Origin: Atopsyche davidsoni
Taxonomy: Eukaryota; Arthropoda; Insecta; Trichoptera; Hydrobiosidae
Length of the DNA: 64,000 nt
Direction of reading: 5' to 3'
Assembly: GCA_022113835.1 (NCBI GenBank)
Contig: JAILWY010000018.1
Location: 16,763,501 to 16,827,500 of the forward strand
Shown one piece after another: positions 10,461-22,300 of the stretch; position 1 is the stretch's first letter; the number at the start of each line of letters is the position of its first letter. The notes beneath the pieces were generated by a model, which saw only the letters and a list, made by a program, of their open reading frames with translations, was not told the origin of the DNA and did no database searches. The position numbers were made by a program, and so were the translations under genes.

Positions 10461-13400
10461 AAAATTTTATGTGTAAATATCACTGTATTTTAAATCATAA
10501 TTTTATCTGTAAATGCTAACACCATGTTAGCTTAGTAGGTATATAATATAATGGTTTAAAAGTTATATTAACATTGAAAATTTCTGATGTTTAGTTGTTA
10601 CTTGTCTTAGGAAATATTTAATATTATACAACCCATAAGAAAAAATATTCGAAGTGGTATCACGAAATCATTCCGTCGAACCGAATAATAAGCCTAACGC
10701 CTTAATACCCAATAAATTGATGGCAACAAACAGGTTGATGTTTACCTGTTGAAAATTTTTTTTAATGGAAAAATAGTCTTGAAATGTCGACATCAATGTT
10801 TTTTTTTCATATAAAAATATGAAATAGAGAAGTCAAGCAGATGACAGTCTGCGAGAGCCCCTACGCCACTGGAAACACCAGAATGTATGGGGGTACTCCC
10901 AAGGGATGGTACCCTCTGCGTTGGGGAGAACGTGAGTGACGAAAATTTTATTTGAAATGAACTTTCAATTTATCACAACCATACCTACATGTTTTATGAA
11001 ATATGTAGGACCCAAGATAATAATTATTTATTAATAAGATATATATTTTTATTTTTTATAATGTTTTTTTTAACACTCTGTAATAAAATTGTACTTGTTA
11101 AACTTATATTGCACGTGACACTTTAAACAAGTAGAGCTTAGAAAACTAATGAAGTTACTTTAATTATGTTATGTGGTTTTATATTAACTTTATAACAAGT
11201 ACATCAAAAACGTGCTAACAATTATGTCATTTTGTAATGATTATTATTTAACGACTATGAAATAAATCAATATTCCGATTAATGCACTTAAGCTACTTGA
11301 TTATAGTGTAGGTGTTATTTTATTACTTGGTGTCTTAATACAATGATTAATAGAACGTTTAACTTTTTTTCTAACCGATTAAAATATCCTTATAAAAAAT
11401 ATGTTAAATAAATGCTAGTAAAAAATAGAGATTAATCTTTATGAATAGATCATTCACGATTAATATTGTAATATTAAATCTTTTTCAATTGTCAATTATG
11501 TTTTGTGCAAACAAGCTCTCGAAATCGAACTTAAAACCTTTCTGACAACACTTGCTGGTATTAATTTTTCAGTTTTTTCTGTGGTAAAACTAGCAAAACA
11601 TAAATCGAGGGCTAAAAGTCTGAACGCCACGTTTTGTAAAAGTAAAATTGATTTACTTCATTTTTGATATTATAAAGTTTCCTAATAATATTGAAAAGGC
11701 AAATGTTATACAGTATAAATGATCATTACAAGATATCGAATGATCTGAATTAATTAAGAATAATTTTTGATAGGAGGATACCCAGAGACGAAAATGTAGA
11801 TTTTCTTTGATGAAACTTGATTTTTTTATACCAAAAAATATTTTAAACGTTTTACATTGCTTTAAATGACTATAAAGATGTACTTCTGTATTTAATACCA
11901 CTCCAGGGTGGTTTTATTGCAAAAGTTTTGTATTAAGTCATTGACTTTTAATTAAAGTACACAATTTATAACATTAATTTTATCGACCAAATTATATTGA
12001 ACTTTTGAAAAATACCGATTTTTTTTATCACAAGTTTATATCCACAAAAGTTTTTTAAAATAAGTTTATCTGTGTTGATAAAATCCTGGGTACGTTTTGT
12101 AATGAATCCATTATTCTTCTTTGTGTTATCATTTAATTAAATGTCCATTTTATTATCTCCATTTGCTTTAGCCGACAGTATTTCTCACTCTTAAAATAAT
12201 AATGAGGCAGACGAAAAGAATCTTATGAAATTTGACAGCCTGTATAAAGAAAGAATATTTTTAGATTAAACACAGGTTTTAAAAAAAGTCGCTTCATTTT
12301 TCTCTACTCCAATTTTTTTAGACATATATCGTTATCATAAATGATGCAAACAAAGATTAATGTTGAAAATATTTGAACTATTCGGTTAACTATCTAATAT
12401 CAACAGCTAAGTAAGTAATAATAAAAAAAACTTTTGTCCCAAGTTATAACCAGATGTTTTTTATTCAAATAAATTATGTTGGTCAATATATATTTGATTT
12501 ACCTTTTGTTAATTAAAAACCACGTTTTTGAGACAACTCAGCATCTTTTTTATTATTTTAAATAGATTTTTTAATTGTAGCATTTTTATATTGAAAATAT
12601 AAAAGAATACATACAATATTGATTTTAAAAGATAATATAAAATATTGAACATATCAAAATAGTGCTAGAAACAAGATTTATTTTTAAAAAGTTAAAATTA
12701 AATTACAGATTATATTTTGAATAGATGTATATTTTCGTTTCGTTATTTAGATTCCTTATTGCCTACAATACTCCATTGTATATAATTTTTCAGTTCTAAG
12801 TAGTTTCACTACGAAAATATTTTTAAACAACCTTTAGTATCAAATTGATATATTTTTGGAGTAACTATTTAGTGGTTGTTCAATCAGTAATATGTTGTAT
12901 TCCAAAACTTGGCCATGTTTACCGGGAAGAGATAAACTTTCGTGTGCAAAAGTTACTTGTAACGGTTCAATACTTCTCGATATTCCTTTAACTACACAAA
13001 CCAATAAACTTTACACTCAAAGGCAATATTAGGGATGGTTAGGAATAAATACTTAATTGAAATGTTATTTATATAAATGAAAATTTAATCTGTACAAACA
13101 ACGGATTGTTATTGATTAAGTTTGTATCAATCGATGTGTGAAGTTGATTTTACGATCAGTCAGAAGTGATCCGCCAATAACTCATTGAAGTTCTCGGTGA
13201 ACTAACTTTAGAGGGAATTCTCAGAACTGAAGTTTAGACAACTTTATCAGTCCCTTACAAGAGTGAAGTCGCACGGGGATACAAGGGAGAACGCTGTAGC
13301 TAAATATGTTATAATATTACATTAACTTACACGTAGTTACTAACTATGGTGCGAACGTAACATTATTAATGATCCTCTAAGCCGTAATAGAACAAAAGGA

Positions 13401-14190
13401 AATCTTTTATACTGGGCGCATTCTGTATTTTATTGGCAAATCCGTGAAAAGCATTAACGTTGAAATTTTGTATTGTATTGTATTATATGATTTAGAATTA
13501 TCATTGAATTGATTGTTTTGTTAAGTTACAAGATTTTAAACCAAATTGTTAGCTCGCTACCTGCCTATGTGCATATGAAATATTTCAGTGCTTTTCATGC
13601 TGTTATCAAGATTTTAAAAAACTTATTTTCGTGGAGGAAGTTTTATTCAAAAGAACGTAGTAAAAAGACAATGATCAAAAATTTAAATACTCCAAAAAAT
13701 TGTATTTTAAGCCCTCGATATTCAAGAAAACTCCTAGCGAGGTAAAATTTATTTAATATTCGTAAGTTAGAAGATCGCGCACCTGGAAGAAGAAATGGTT
13801 AAATTATTGTATTTGTTTTATTCTGATAGAAATATAAAGTAGTGGAACTTTTACTGAGGCCTTATAATATTAAACCGCCTATTTAAGTCATTAGTACTCG
13901 GTTAAAATATAACAAAATATCGGCACTGAAAATTTATGCCGCAAACTTAAGAAAAGTGAAACGACTGTATTAACAAAGCGGCTGGACTTAATATAATGAA
14001 AAACAACTTTCAACAAACGACCGCAGAGAAACGGAATCAGATTACTGACTCCGCCGGTTGGTATTTGCTCGCTGAAATATTTTAAAGTAAGTAAACCTAA
14101 ATTCCAATGGTGGCCTCAAAAATGTATGAAATATGAATAGGGCAGAAAACAGAATTCTCGTAAATAAGCTGTATTTCCAATTTGTATCTC
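10461..14190. other. AT-rich non-coding stretch
   Basis: Nothing recognisable apart from one GC-richer block at about 10830-10945. Open frames such as 11653-11901 and 13509-13745 are AT-rich, composition-driven and without familiar motifs. Long A and T runs predominate. Confidence 0.6.
10830..10945. other. isolated GC-richer block
   Basis: A compact block of mixed composition, including a GGGGGTACTCCCAAGGG palindromic patch, in an otherwise AT-rich region. Both strands have a short open frame here (for example LRHWKHQNVWGYSQGM on the plus strand), but no domain is recognised. It may be a repeat fragment or a regulatory patch. Confidence 0.3.
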
Positions 14191-15655
14191 TCATAAATAA
14201 GGGGCGTGTGGGGTACGAGGAGGGTTGGGGGAGGCTCCCCGGGGCAGGCCGGTGCCCCCCGCGGCCACCCCATTGTATCGTTATATCGAATTCCACGTAT
14301 TTTTAATGCTCATGACTAAAGGATAACCTTTGGTGGAACTTTATAAATTCACTTTAGAAACTTTGTCGTGCCTCACATACAACGGAAGAAAAACATATTA
14401 TATATGCTACCCTCGTACCAAAATACACACAACGTCAAAAATATATGCGGTCACAACTTTCAGCGTTTGTGTTGTTTTGACTCTTGTCAATTGAGTTGTT
14501 TGACTAAAAAATATGAATTACTTATTTGACGTACTGATTTCGACATTTGTGTGAAATTATTGAATCATATATTATTTAAAATATTATATACTCGCAAAAA
14601 ATATAACTGAAAAAAAACAGCATAAAGTATTTAAAAAAAAAACGTTTGAAAAAGCATAAAAATGTTTGGAATCACTTCTTCTTGAATAGATGTAATAATA
14701 TTTGTAATTTGCAAGTTAAAGAAATCTTGGCACGAAATCGTTTATGAAAGCGAGATGAGTATAATGACGATAAGGAATAAAAACAAATATTTATTCACTG
14801 CCGGATCATCTGATATTGATGAGGTGCCGTTCTCTCAAATGCGATCGTCTGAAGGAAGCGTGGAGGGAAATCGAAGGGTTAACTGCCAGGCAGGGGGCTT
14901 ATTGTAGGCTGCAGAGTTCAGACAAATAGGAAGGAGCGGCCTTTCAGGAGATTTATATACACAAGAGAGAGAGGTCTGAAATCGCGTTTCAGAGAAGAAA
15001 ATAAAAGACAATTGCCTGCTTATAAAATCAAGATAAGCTTGGAAATGAATACCTTGTAGCCTTCAACCATACATTCTGATACAAAAAAAAAACATTCATT
15101 AAGCAAACAAATGAAACTACCCGAATGGCTAGGCTAGATGATTGCGACCATTTTACGAGCGTTTTAGATTTTCAATGACTTCATCTTTATGTCTTAGCCG
15201 TTATGCTATTTATATTTGTTTGTTTGAATGCAAATATTCTTGAAGAAGGTTACAGCGTCAATATATTTACATGCACTATATCTGATTCAGCACAATCTAT
15301 AAAAACTATTAATTTTTATAGCGAGAGATTATGTTTTTTTTCATAAACATCACCATCACCATTTCAATAAATTCAAAAATCAAATCAATCCACGTTGAAG
15401 ATTTTTCTGTGGAAACATATTTTCAATAAAAATAAGCCGCTTTCGAAACGAACGTAACAGTTCCGCGAAATATTGACAGCAGCTTATTATCATCATCATC
15501 AATTGTCATACGATAAATCACATAATTCTTATTTTTTAATATTGACATAGAACTTACCCGGTTGTGCTCCGATTTGATTTGTGCCCAAAATTAAAACGCT
15601 TGAACTTTATCACTACAGACACATGCTAATCCTGTTTGAATTCGGACACGTATGT
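14191..15655. other. non-coding, two GC blocks
   Basis: A GC-rich patch at 14200-14285 (GGGGTACGAGG, GGCTCCCCGGGGC) and a mixed block at 14815-14995 stand out from AT-rich flanks. The open frame 14042-14296 on the minus strand mostly follows the first patch and has no known motif. No gene is recognised. Confidence 0.5.
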
Positions 15656-15663
15656 AAAAGCTG

Positions 15664-15981
15664 ATGGTTGGGGCATTGGCAACCGAAGGCATTGCCGAGC
15701 CCGGTGACAATACATTTCATCGCAGTATATTTGAAAGATTAAAGATATTTGATGTACGTAATAATAATAGTTTGAACGAAGGTATATCGGGGTCGCATTG
15801 TAGTTGGGAGGCTAAAGGTCGCCCCCGGGGACGCCTGCCACTATACAGATCTCCGTATCGCCACGGGACAGACGCGGCGGCCAGGACTCCGGACCTTTAT
15901 GGAAAACGTTTCATAAATTACCGATCGCCATATTCCTTCACTTGTATTAATATTGGCTTATTTAAACATCTTTTTGAATAG
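15664..15981 (+). CDS. unrecognised open frame in a GC-richer block (doubtful)
   Basis: A 105-codon frame, the first 80 codons of which lie in a balanced-composition block before it runs into AT-rich sequence. It starts MVGALATEGIAEPGD and includes WEAKGRPRGRLPLYRSPYR. No domain, signal peptide or membrane segment is evident, and there is no clear acceptor or donor at its ends. It may be an exon, a conserved non-coding block, or chance. Confidence 0.12.
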   Translation: MVGALATEGIAEPGDNTFHRSIFERLKIFDVRNNNSLNEGISGSHCSWEAKGRPRGRLPLYRSPYRHGTDAAARTPDLYGKRFINYRSPYSFTCINIGLFKHLFE

Positions 15982-16085
15982 TAAGACTAGTAAATTAATT
16001 TTTTTAATATATAAAAAAATTCTTGACCGGATAAAACATCAAATTATTTGAATACTTTTCAGGCTCTCGTTTTTATAAAAAAATC

Positions 16086-16117
16086 ACACACACATATATA
16101 TATATATGTGTGGGTGT
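16086..16117. repeat. palindromic CA/TA/TG microsatellite
   Basis: CA repeats pass into TA repeats and then TG repeats, so the tract can fold on itself. Confidence 0.85.
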
Positions 16118-16528
16118 AAATGAAAAACTTGCGGGATATGACAAAAGGTGCTAACTGCTGTTACTACATACTACCGTCAAACAAAAAAAAACGACCGATC
16201 AAATAATTTTGCAATGACCGAAAATGATTGATGATGATCCGAACGGACAAGACCAGGGAAGTGCGGGGGATGCTTCGATATTTTCCAATTTAAATGTCTG
16301 AATTTGTGTTGAATCCTCGTCGCTATATGCGGTTAAATATAACACCCAACCCATTCACCGATTTCGGTCTTTTCTCTTTCAACGCCTTTTTAATCGGTTT
16401 ACCGAACAGACATCGATAACGCGTTTGCCACATTACGAATGTATTTTGCCCCCTGAGTTGCATTTCGGCCTTAAAGGATCTCGCTAAGCAAATAATACCT
16501 GAAGCCCAATTTTTTACTAAGTGAAGCG

Positions 16529-16546
16529 ATATATATATATATATAT
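16529..16546. repeat. (AT)n microsatellite
   Basis: About nine AT dinucleotides in an unbroken run. Confidence 0.85.
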
Positions 16547-19500
16547 CTAATAGTATTTAATATTTTTTATGCATTGCATTATATTTTATTTTTAATAATC
16601 ACATAATGCCTTTTAGATAATTAGATCCTCTAACTATCATTAGATTTTTTTGGAATATGATACTAAAATCGATTAAAAAGCATTTTTTTTACTTCTTTCC
16701 ACAATTTTATTTTTTATCCATCAAAATGATCGTGCGAGTAAAAAAAAAGATCGTGTAAGATAGAACACGTTTATTTGTTTTTCCTATGGAGATTTCTATT
16801 TTTTCATTCATGAAAATATTTTCATAGAAGGCATTCATTCATATTGAAATTTCTTTTGAGATCAATTGCCTTTCCCTTATTTGATTTAAAGTCGTTTTCT
16901 AGAATTTTAGGAGCGACAGAATAAAGTCGAATATAATTTCTGCGAGGTAGTCATTTCATGATTAAGCGTCGCCTAATTCCATGTTAGGTCTTCTGTAGCA
17001 TACTTGGAAACTGTAGGAAGTCCTCGACTTCTTGAGTAGGGTGCTCATTGGTACTAGATATATTGGTACTAATCAGCAACCAGTAATGTATTTGGGCACA
17101 GGGGTTCCCTTTAATATTGAAAGATTATTTAAATGTAAATTAAAATAGTGTTGTCATTTTTTTAGAATACTCTGTTAATTAATTACACGAGTCAGCCTGA
17201 ATATTAATAATGAATCTGAAACGTTGAAATATGCTTTTCTATGTCAGTGCAAATCAAACCAAAATAAACAAATCAACCATCGATCTTACGAGACCTCACT
17301 ACAGAAACGTCTATAAATATCTCTACAATACTCAAGAAAAATATAATATACGCCACTTAAACTAACCTACATCAAATATTGCGTAACATTACCTATATTA
17401 ATATTATATTTGATATTAAATATAAGTATAAAAGTAATTTTAATGAGATTTATTTGTACAATATATTTACGCATTGTAATTTAAAAACTAATGGACGTTT
17501 CTGAAAGTCACTTTTTTGCAAATAAAAATATACAATGTCATTCATAATAAACAAAACTTTCTTACAAAAACATTTTTATGAAAAAGAAATTGCTAGTATA
17601 GTATATTTATCGTACTGAAAAAAATATAATTCACATCAATCTCGTATCCCGGGTAGTCGGCATGTTCTCATGTTACACACATAACTTAAATATTTCACTG
17701 TACCACGAAAAAAGCTAGACCAAATACACGAAATTCTTTTTAGAGGAGAAAAAAATAACAAAACAAACCAATTCTTTGTTCATTGTTGCTGCTCGTTGGG
17801 TTTTTAACAGAGATGAGTAAACGATCTTACCCCATTCAAAGTAGTAACTCTTCATGCTCACTATATTCACTATTATTATATAACTAACTCTTGTTATGTT
17901 TCTTTCATCTATCACATGTTTAACCAAGAGAAACAGACCTTAAAAGTGACAGAAAAATTGGAGAAAAACTAAGGTAAATATAATTCAAACAGTCGGTTTG
18001 ATTATTATTTACATCCAAGTATGAAACAAATTTTATTTATGTCAGCATTTTTTAGTCTAGCGATAAACAAATATACTAGAATTTCATAATATTGTGATTT
18101 ATAAAAAGTTCATAATATACCTACACATTTACGCAAATATTTACAAATAAATAATAATTTATTTGATATCAACTAAATATCAGATACCAAGAACGATTAT
18201 GTATTCAAAATATCTATAAAGTTGTTTGTTTTCGTTAAATATTGCCATTTGTTTTACTCGCTTTATTCACCTGTTATAAAAGCATTATGTAAAGCGAAAC
18301 ACGCTATTTTGGTATGGCAAGCCTTCGACTGGCTTTCTCGTCACGTCTAAGGTACGAGCTCTGTTCAAATATTAAGTCGGGAGATCCCCGCGTAGTTTTC
18401 CTCGGCGAACAATACTAATATTCTCTAGACATCTGAATTCTTGGCGTAGTTGATTGAATACAAATAGAAAGCAGAAAGAAACCGCGTGAGTATCCACACA
18501 GTACTCGTAAAAACATAATCAAAATAAAAACAGAATTTTATCTCTTTGCTATCAATCGGTATATCTGCATAAAGAGATTTGGCATGTATCTTTATTTAAA
18601 TTTTCATGTGAATAAGTTTATTTTCATTGGGGCAAAACTGAAAAAAAAAACAAACGCTCACCTGCTAATATTGGTGGACTGCTGCCGAAGTATCGCTAAT
18701 TTAACGGATAATTCGATGATTCAACCGTTTGATAAAAGCGTGGGGTTCGAGTTATGCATTGATTTTATTCAGAGGCTTCATTAAAATATATGGATTTTCT
18801 ACAATTAGAACATAATCGTGTAGAAAGCCTTACCGAAACTGTCTTATAATAAGAGTCTCCATTGTTTATGTAATGTTAATCGATTTCTCATTGAGTATTT
18901 TTTTGCACTGCTGTGAATGTAAATTTAAAAACCACCAATCAAATTTTAATATTAACAAGTGTGAAAAAATTTAATCCTAAAAAAAAATCTCGTGTCAGGT
19001 TTTTTGTATTTTTTTAAGGTGACGTCTAATTTAAAAAAAAAAATAGATAACTTATAAAAACAAATTGTTTGAAAATAAGATATTTTATTTATTATCAAAT
19101 ATACTCGCGTTAATCGATTATTTCGAGCACCAACTTATTCGATTTTGTCTCAAATTGTGACCAGAGCTAGCGGACGCGTCGTCATAATTTTTAATCAAAT
19201 TTTCATGTCAAGTTCCTGAATTGAAAGGCTTTAATTATCATTACGGATGTAACCATCTGCTGTATTTATTTTATGGGCGAACGGTCAGGCAGAGCCATAA
19301 TTATTTTCAATTCTGCTTAATGAAGCATTGTGCGAAATTACAAAACACCTTATTCAGGGGAGAATTAAATTATAAGAGCGGTAAAAAACGGACAATAGTT
19401 GTGACATAATAATTACTCTTGGGTTAATGGCTATCGGGACGTACGTTTATTAAAAAAAGGGGAAAATTTACATGAAACGACTAAATTACATAAACTAGCC

Positions 19501-20793
19501 TTGAAATATTATTTCATTTGAGGTAAAAAAATATTTTTTTGAGTTATTTCACTTTCTAAAACCATTTTTACAAATATATAGTACACAGATTTTTAATATT
19601 TTTTGTAAAAGTTTGCACGCAGAACTATGTTGAGTTTGATTTAAGTAACTTTTGATAGAATTATTTGATATTTTTACGATACCCAAGCATGATTTAAACA
19701 TAAGTTTTGTAACGTGTATTTTTTTGTAAACAGTATATTTTGTTTCTTAAATAGGCAATATTTTAATTTGGGGTAGTAACTATAATAGCTTGAAAAAAAT
19801 AACATTTATGAATGTATGTATTGATTGTTATGAGAACTGAAATTTAAAACAAAATATAAATAATAAAGTAAATAATACAATAAATACCGAAAACTTAAGC
19901 TGCAATATAAAACCACCTATGATTCTCTAATTTTTCAGCTACGGTTTCCTACTCTTATGAAGTAGTGTAGTTGAATAGTTTTTCTTATCTGAGCATGGAC
20001 ATCTACGATCAGTAAGGTAAAAACATTAAAAAAATATTATGTTTTCAAGTTTGACATTATGGATACTTAAGGTGTTAAGAAACACTCAAACTTTGAACTA
20101 TAGCGTTTAAATGCTAGAGTAACCATGCCGTGCACGGCTCTCTCTAAACATGCCTTTTAAACTAATTACCTAATCAACCTCTCCTAAACTAGCGCTCGCA
20201 GTTTACCTGCTTGTATGTTCCAAACTTAGCATTAATCGTGTTTCTATTTTGACAAAGGCAAAAAATAGCAAGTAAGAGTAAATATTTAAATAATTAATAA
20301 TATACTGATGTTTATATAAAATACACATGGTTTTTATATAAAAAGAACGCAACCTAAAAATATTATGTTCCTAGAATTTTTTCACGTCTTTGAAAGCTGA
20401 GAAAGAACGTGAGCGAAATGGATATTTCTTTTTTAAAAATGTACGAGTAATTAAAAACCGTTTAAATACTTTTTATATTTTCATTAACATTTACTAAAAA
20501 ATATATTAAGTATGACAAATAAAAATTATAATAACGAAAGTAATAAAATATGAACCTTTTGTTAATTATGAGTAAAACACTTATTTTTGAAAAAAAAAAT
20601 AACGTAAAAGCCGGCAAAACAGAAAATAATGCAATCATATCATAAAGTGATGATTTTTTTATTTGTTCCATATTTCTAAAATAGTTAAATATATGTTAAG
20701 CTAAATTACGAAAATGTTTACATTTTTTGTAGTGAGATTAAATTATATAATTTTCATATTTCTATGAATATGATATTATGAAGAAGTACTCGG

Positions 20794-20905
20794 GGACCCA
20801 CTACACTATTTTCCCCTTAGAAAACCATGATCACTGGCTCAGCATGAGTATATACACAGTGAAATGATCGCCAACCTCATTTGAGGAGAGGCACTTGATG
20901 AAGTT
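20794..20905 (+). repeat. interspersed repeat with RTE-like tail, copy 1
   Basis: Begins around GGGGACCCACTACACTATTT, continues with CCTTAGAAAACCATGA and CTCAGCATGAGTATA, and ends with ATGATCGCCAACCTCATTTG followed by AGGAGAGGCACTTGATGAAG. The final 35 bases resemble the C-terminus and stop of the RTE-like ORF (compare 7880-7912). Related copies: 21070, 37913, 56678 and 59206. Confidence 0.8.
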
Positions 20906-21334
20906 GATGTAACAATACCATATCAACAAGAGTATAATAAAAATCAAACACACACTTGCTATATGTGATGTACGATATTGACTTCCTTAATATTAATATG
21001 AACTATAAATAAAATCTATCCCCAAGGATATGAAGACGGAGCAACGACTGTGCCTGTTCGGCGCCGGCACACTATTTTCTAGTTAAAAACCATGAACACT
21101 GCCTCACCATGATTATATGCTCAGTGAAATGGTTGCCAACCTCATTTGAGGAGAGGCACTTGATGAAGTTGATGTATCAAGAAAGTAACAAGTACAATAC
21201 CATATCAACAAGAGTATTATAAAAATCAAACAAACACTTGCTATATGTGATGTAATATTGATATGAACAATAAAAAAAATATATCCCCAAGGATAGGAAG
21301 ACGGAGCAACGAGTGTGTTCCTGCTCGGGGCCGG
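20804..21334 (+). repeat. tandem duplication, two units of about 265 bp
   Basis: Unit A (20804-21067) and unit B (21070-21334) share the same order: CACTATTTTC start, repeat tail, AATACCATATCAACAAGAGT, CACTTGCTATATGTGATGTA, TATCCCCAAGGATA, AGACGGAGCAACGA, and a GC-rich CCGG end. Small indels distinguish them. Because the duplicated segment includes an interspersed-repeat tail plus unique flank, this is a local segmental duplication, not two independent insertions. Confidence 0.85.
21070..21175 (+). repeat. interspersed repeat with RTE-like tail, copy 2 (inside duplication unit B)
   Basis: Starts at CACTATTTTC and includes AACCATGAACACTGC, CCATGATTATATGCTCAGTG, ATGGTTGCCAACCTCATTTG and AGGAGAGGCACTTGATGAAG. 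It exists because of the tandem duplication, and has diverged from copy 1 at several positions. Confidence 0.8.
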
Positions 21335-22300
21335 TAAGTGGAAATGATCTCGGAGGAGATGTATTGCGCTATCGGCTCTCCGCGAGGGCCGCTCTGATTG
21401 GTTTCCAGGCGGAGGAAGCTCTCGGGCCTGCGGTGTGCCGCTTGTAATATTTGATTTAATAAATTTGAAACACGTCCAGTAATACCAGCGAGACGAAACT
21501 GGTAGATGCTTTGTTCATTTGTGCGCAGACCCATTTTAACAAGTGTACGTGAATAAATATTGAGTATTCCGCGTAATACTCAATTTACTATAAAATTTAT
21601 ATGATTTAATAAAAAAATTATAAAAGCGTGTCGCACACATCACAAAAAGAACATTTGAAGCTAATCTTTCAATAGATCCTTATCAAATACTCACAACAGC
21701 TTTTCTAAAGAAATTTTTTGTTGTCAAAAAATTAAAAAGCGAAATAAAAAGTAGAATCTGTTTTCAATTCGCCACCAGCGCGCCGAGTTTCATGCGAGAT
21801 AATGCGATCAGAGCCAATAAAAAATAAAGACATCCGCATTGTTCTTAAAATAACCGAGGAAGGTAATTTCTGTTGCCACCCTGAAAAAAAGGTGTACTTT
21901 ATAGCCTATTTGTATGTTGCGCCCACGGGCTGTAATACATCGGCACGCAATAAATAAATCACCTGATCTCCGCGAGGCGCCCGAGAGCTCGGCATAACGT
22001 GAAACATTGCCTCGTGATACATCGGGGGGAATTTATATATATTCAGTATCTTACTATTCAAGGAAGCTGGGCGCGTTATCGCAGACGTTGGGAAAAAATG
22101 CGAGGAAGCTCTCACAGCGCAAATAGTGATATTTTTCACGAAAATGAGTTTTGTGTAAAAAGCATATTTCTTATTATTTATTTTACTGTCACGAAAAACA
22201 GAAGTGACGAATGCGTAAGTGCTCGCGAGACAAACATTTCCCAGTTCATAGGTTCTCTGCGTTACAGTGCGAGTAATGTATTTTTTTCCGCAGAACATTA
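21335..22300. promoter_or_regulatory. two GC-rich islands, possible regulatory elements
   Basis: Block 21335-21490 (GGAAGCTCTCGGG at 21414-21426, a GATTGG CCAAT-type box at 21395-21400) and block 21765-22110 (GCGCGCCGAG, CGAGGCGCCCGAGAGCTCGG) are CpG-containing and sit in AT-rich sequence. Overlapping open frames on both strands (21241-21534, 21906-22298, 21999-22301) show no known domain, and frames on opposite strands reflect composition. The annotation as regulatory is inference. Confidence 0.3.

Larger units (their letters stand above)
15985..20785. other. AT-rich non-coding stretch
   Basis: No gene recognised. Holds a palindromic (CA)n(TA)n(TG)n tract at 16086-16117, an AT tract at 16529-16546, and mixed-composition blocks at about 16235-16460, 16960-17060 and 18300-18430. 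Short open frames (17715-17927, 18584-18784, 19221-19409, 20462-20671) show nothing familiar. Confidence 0.6.
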
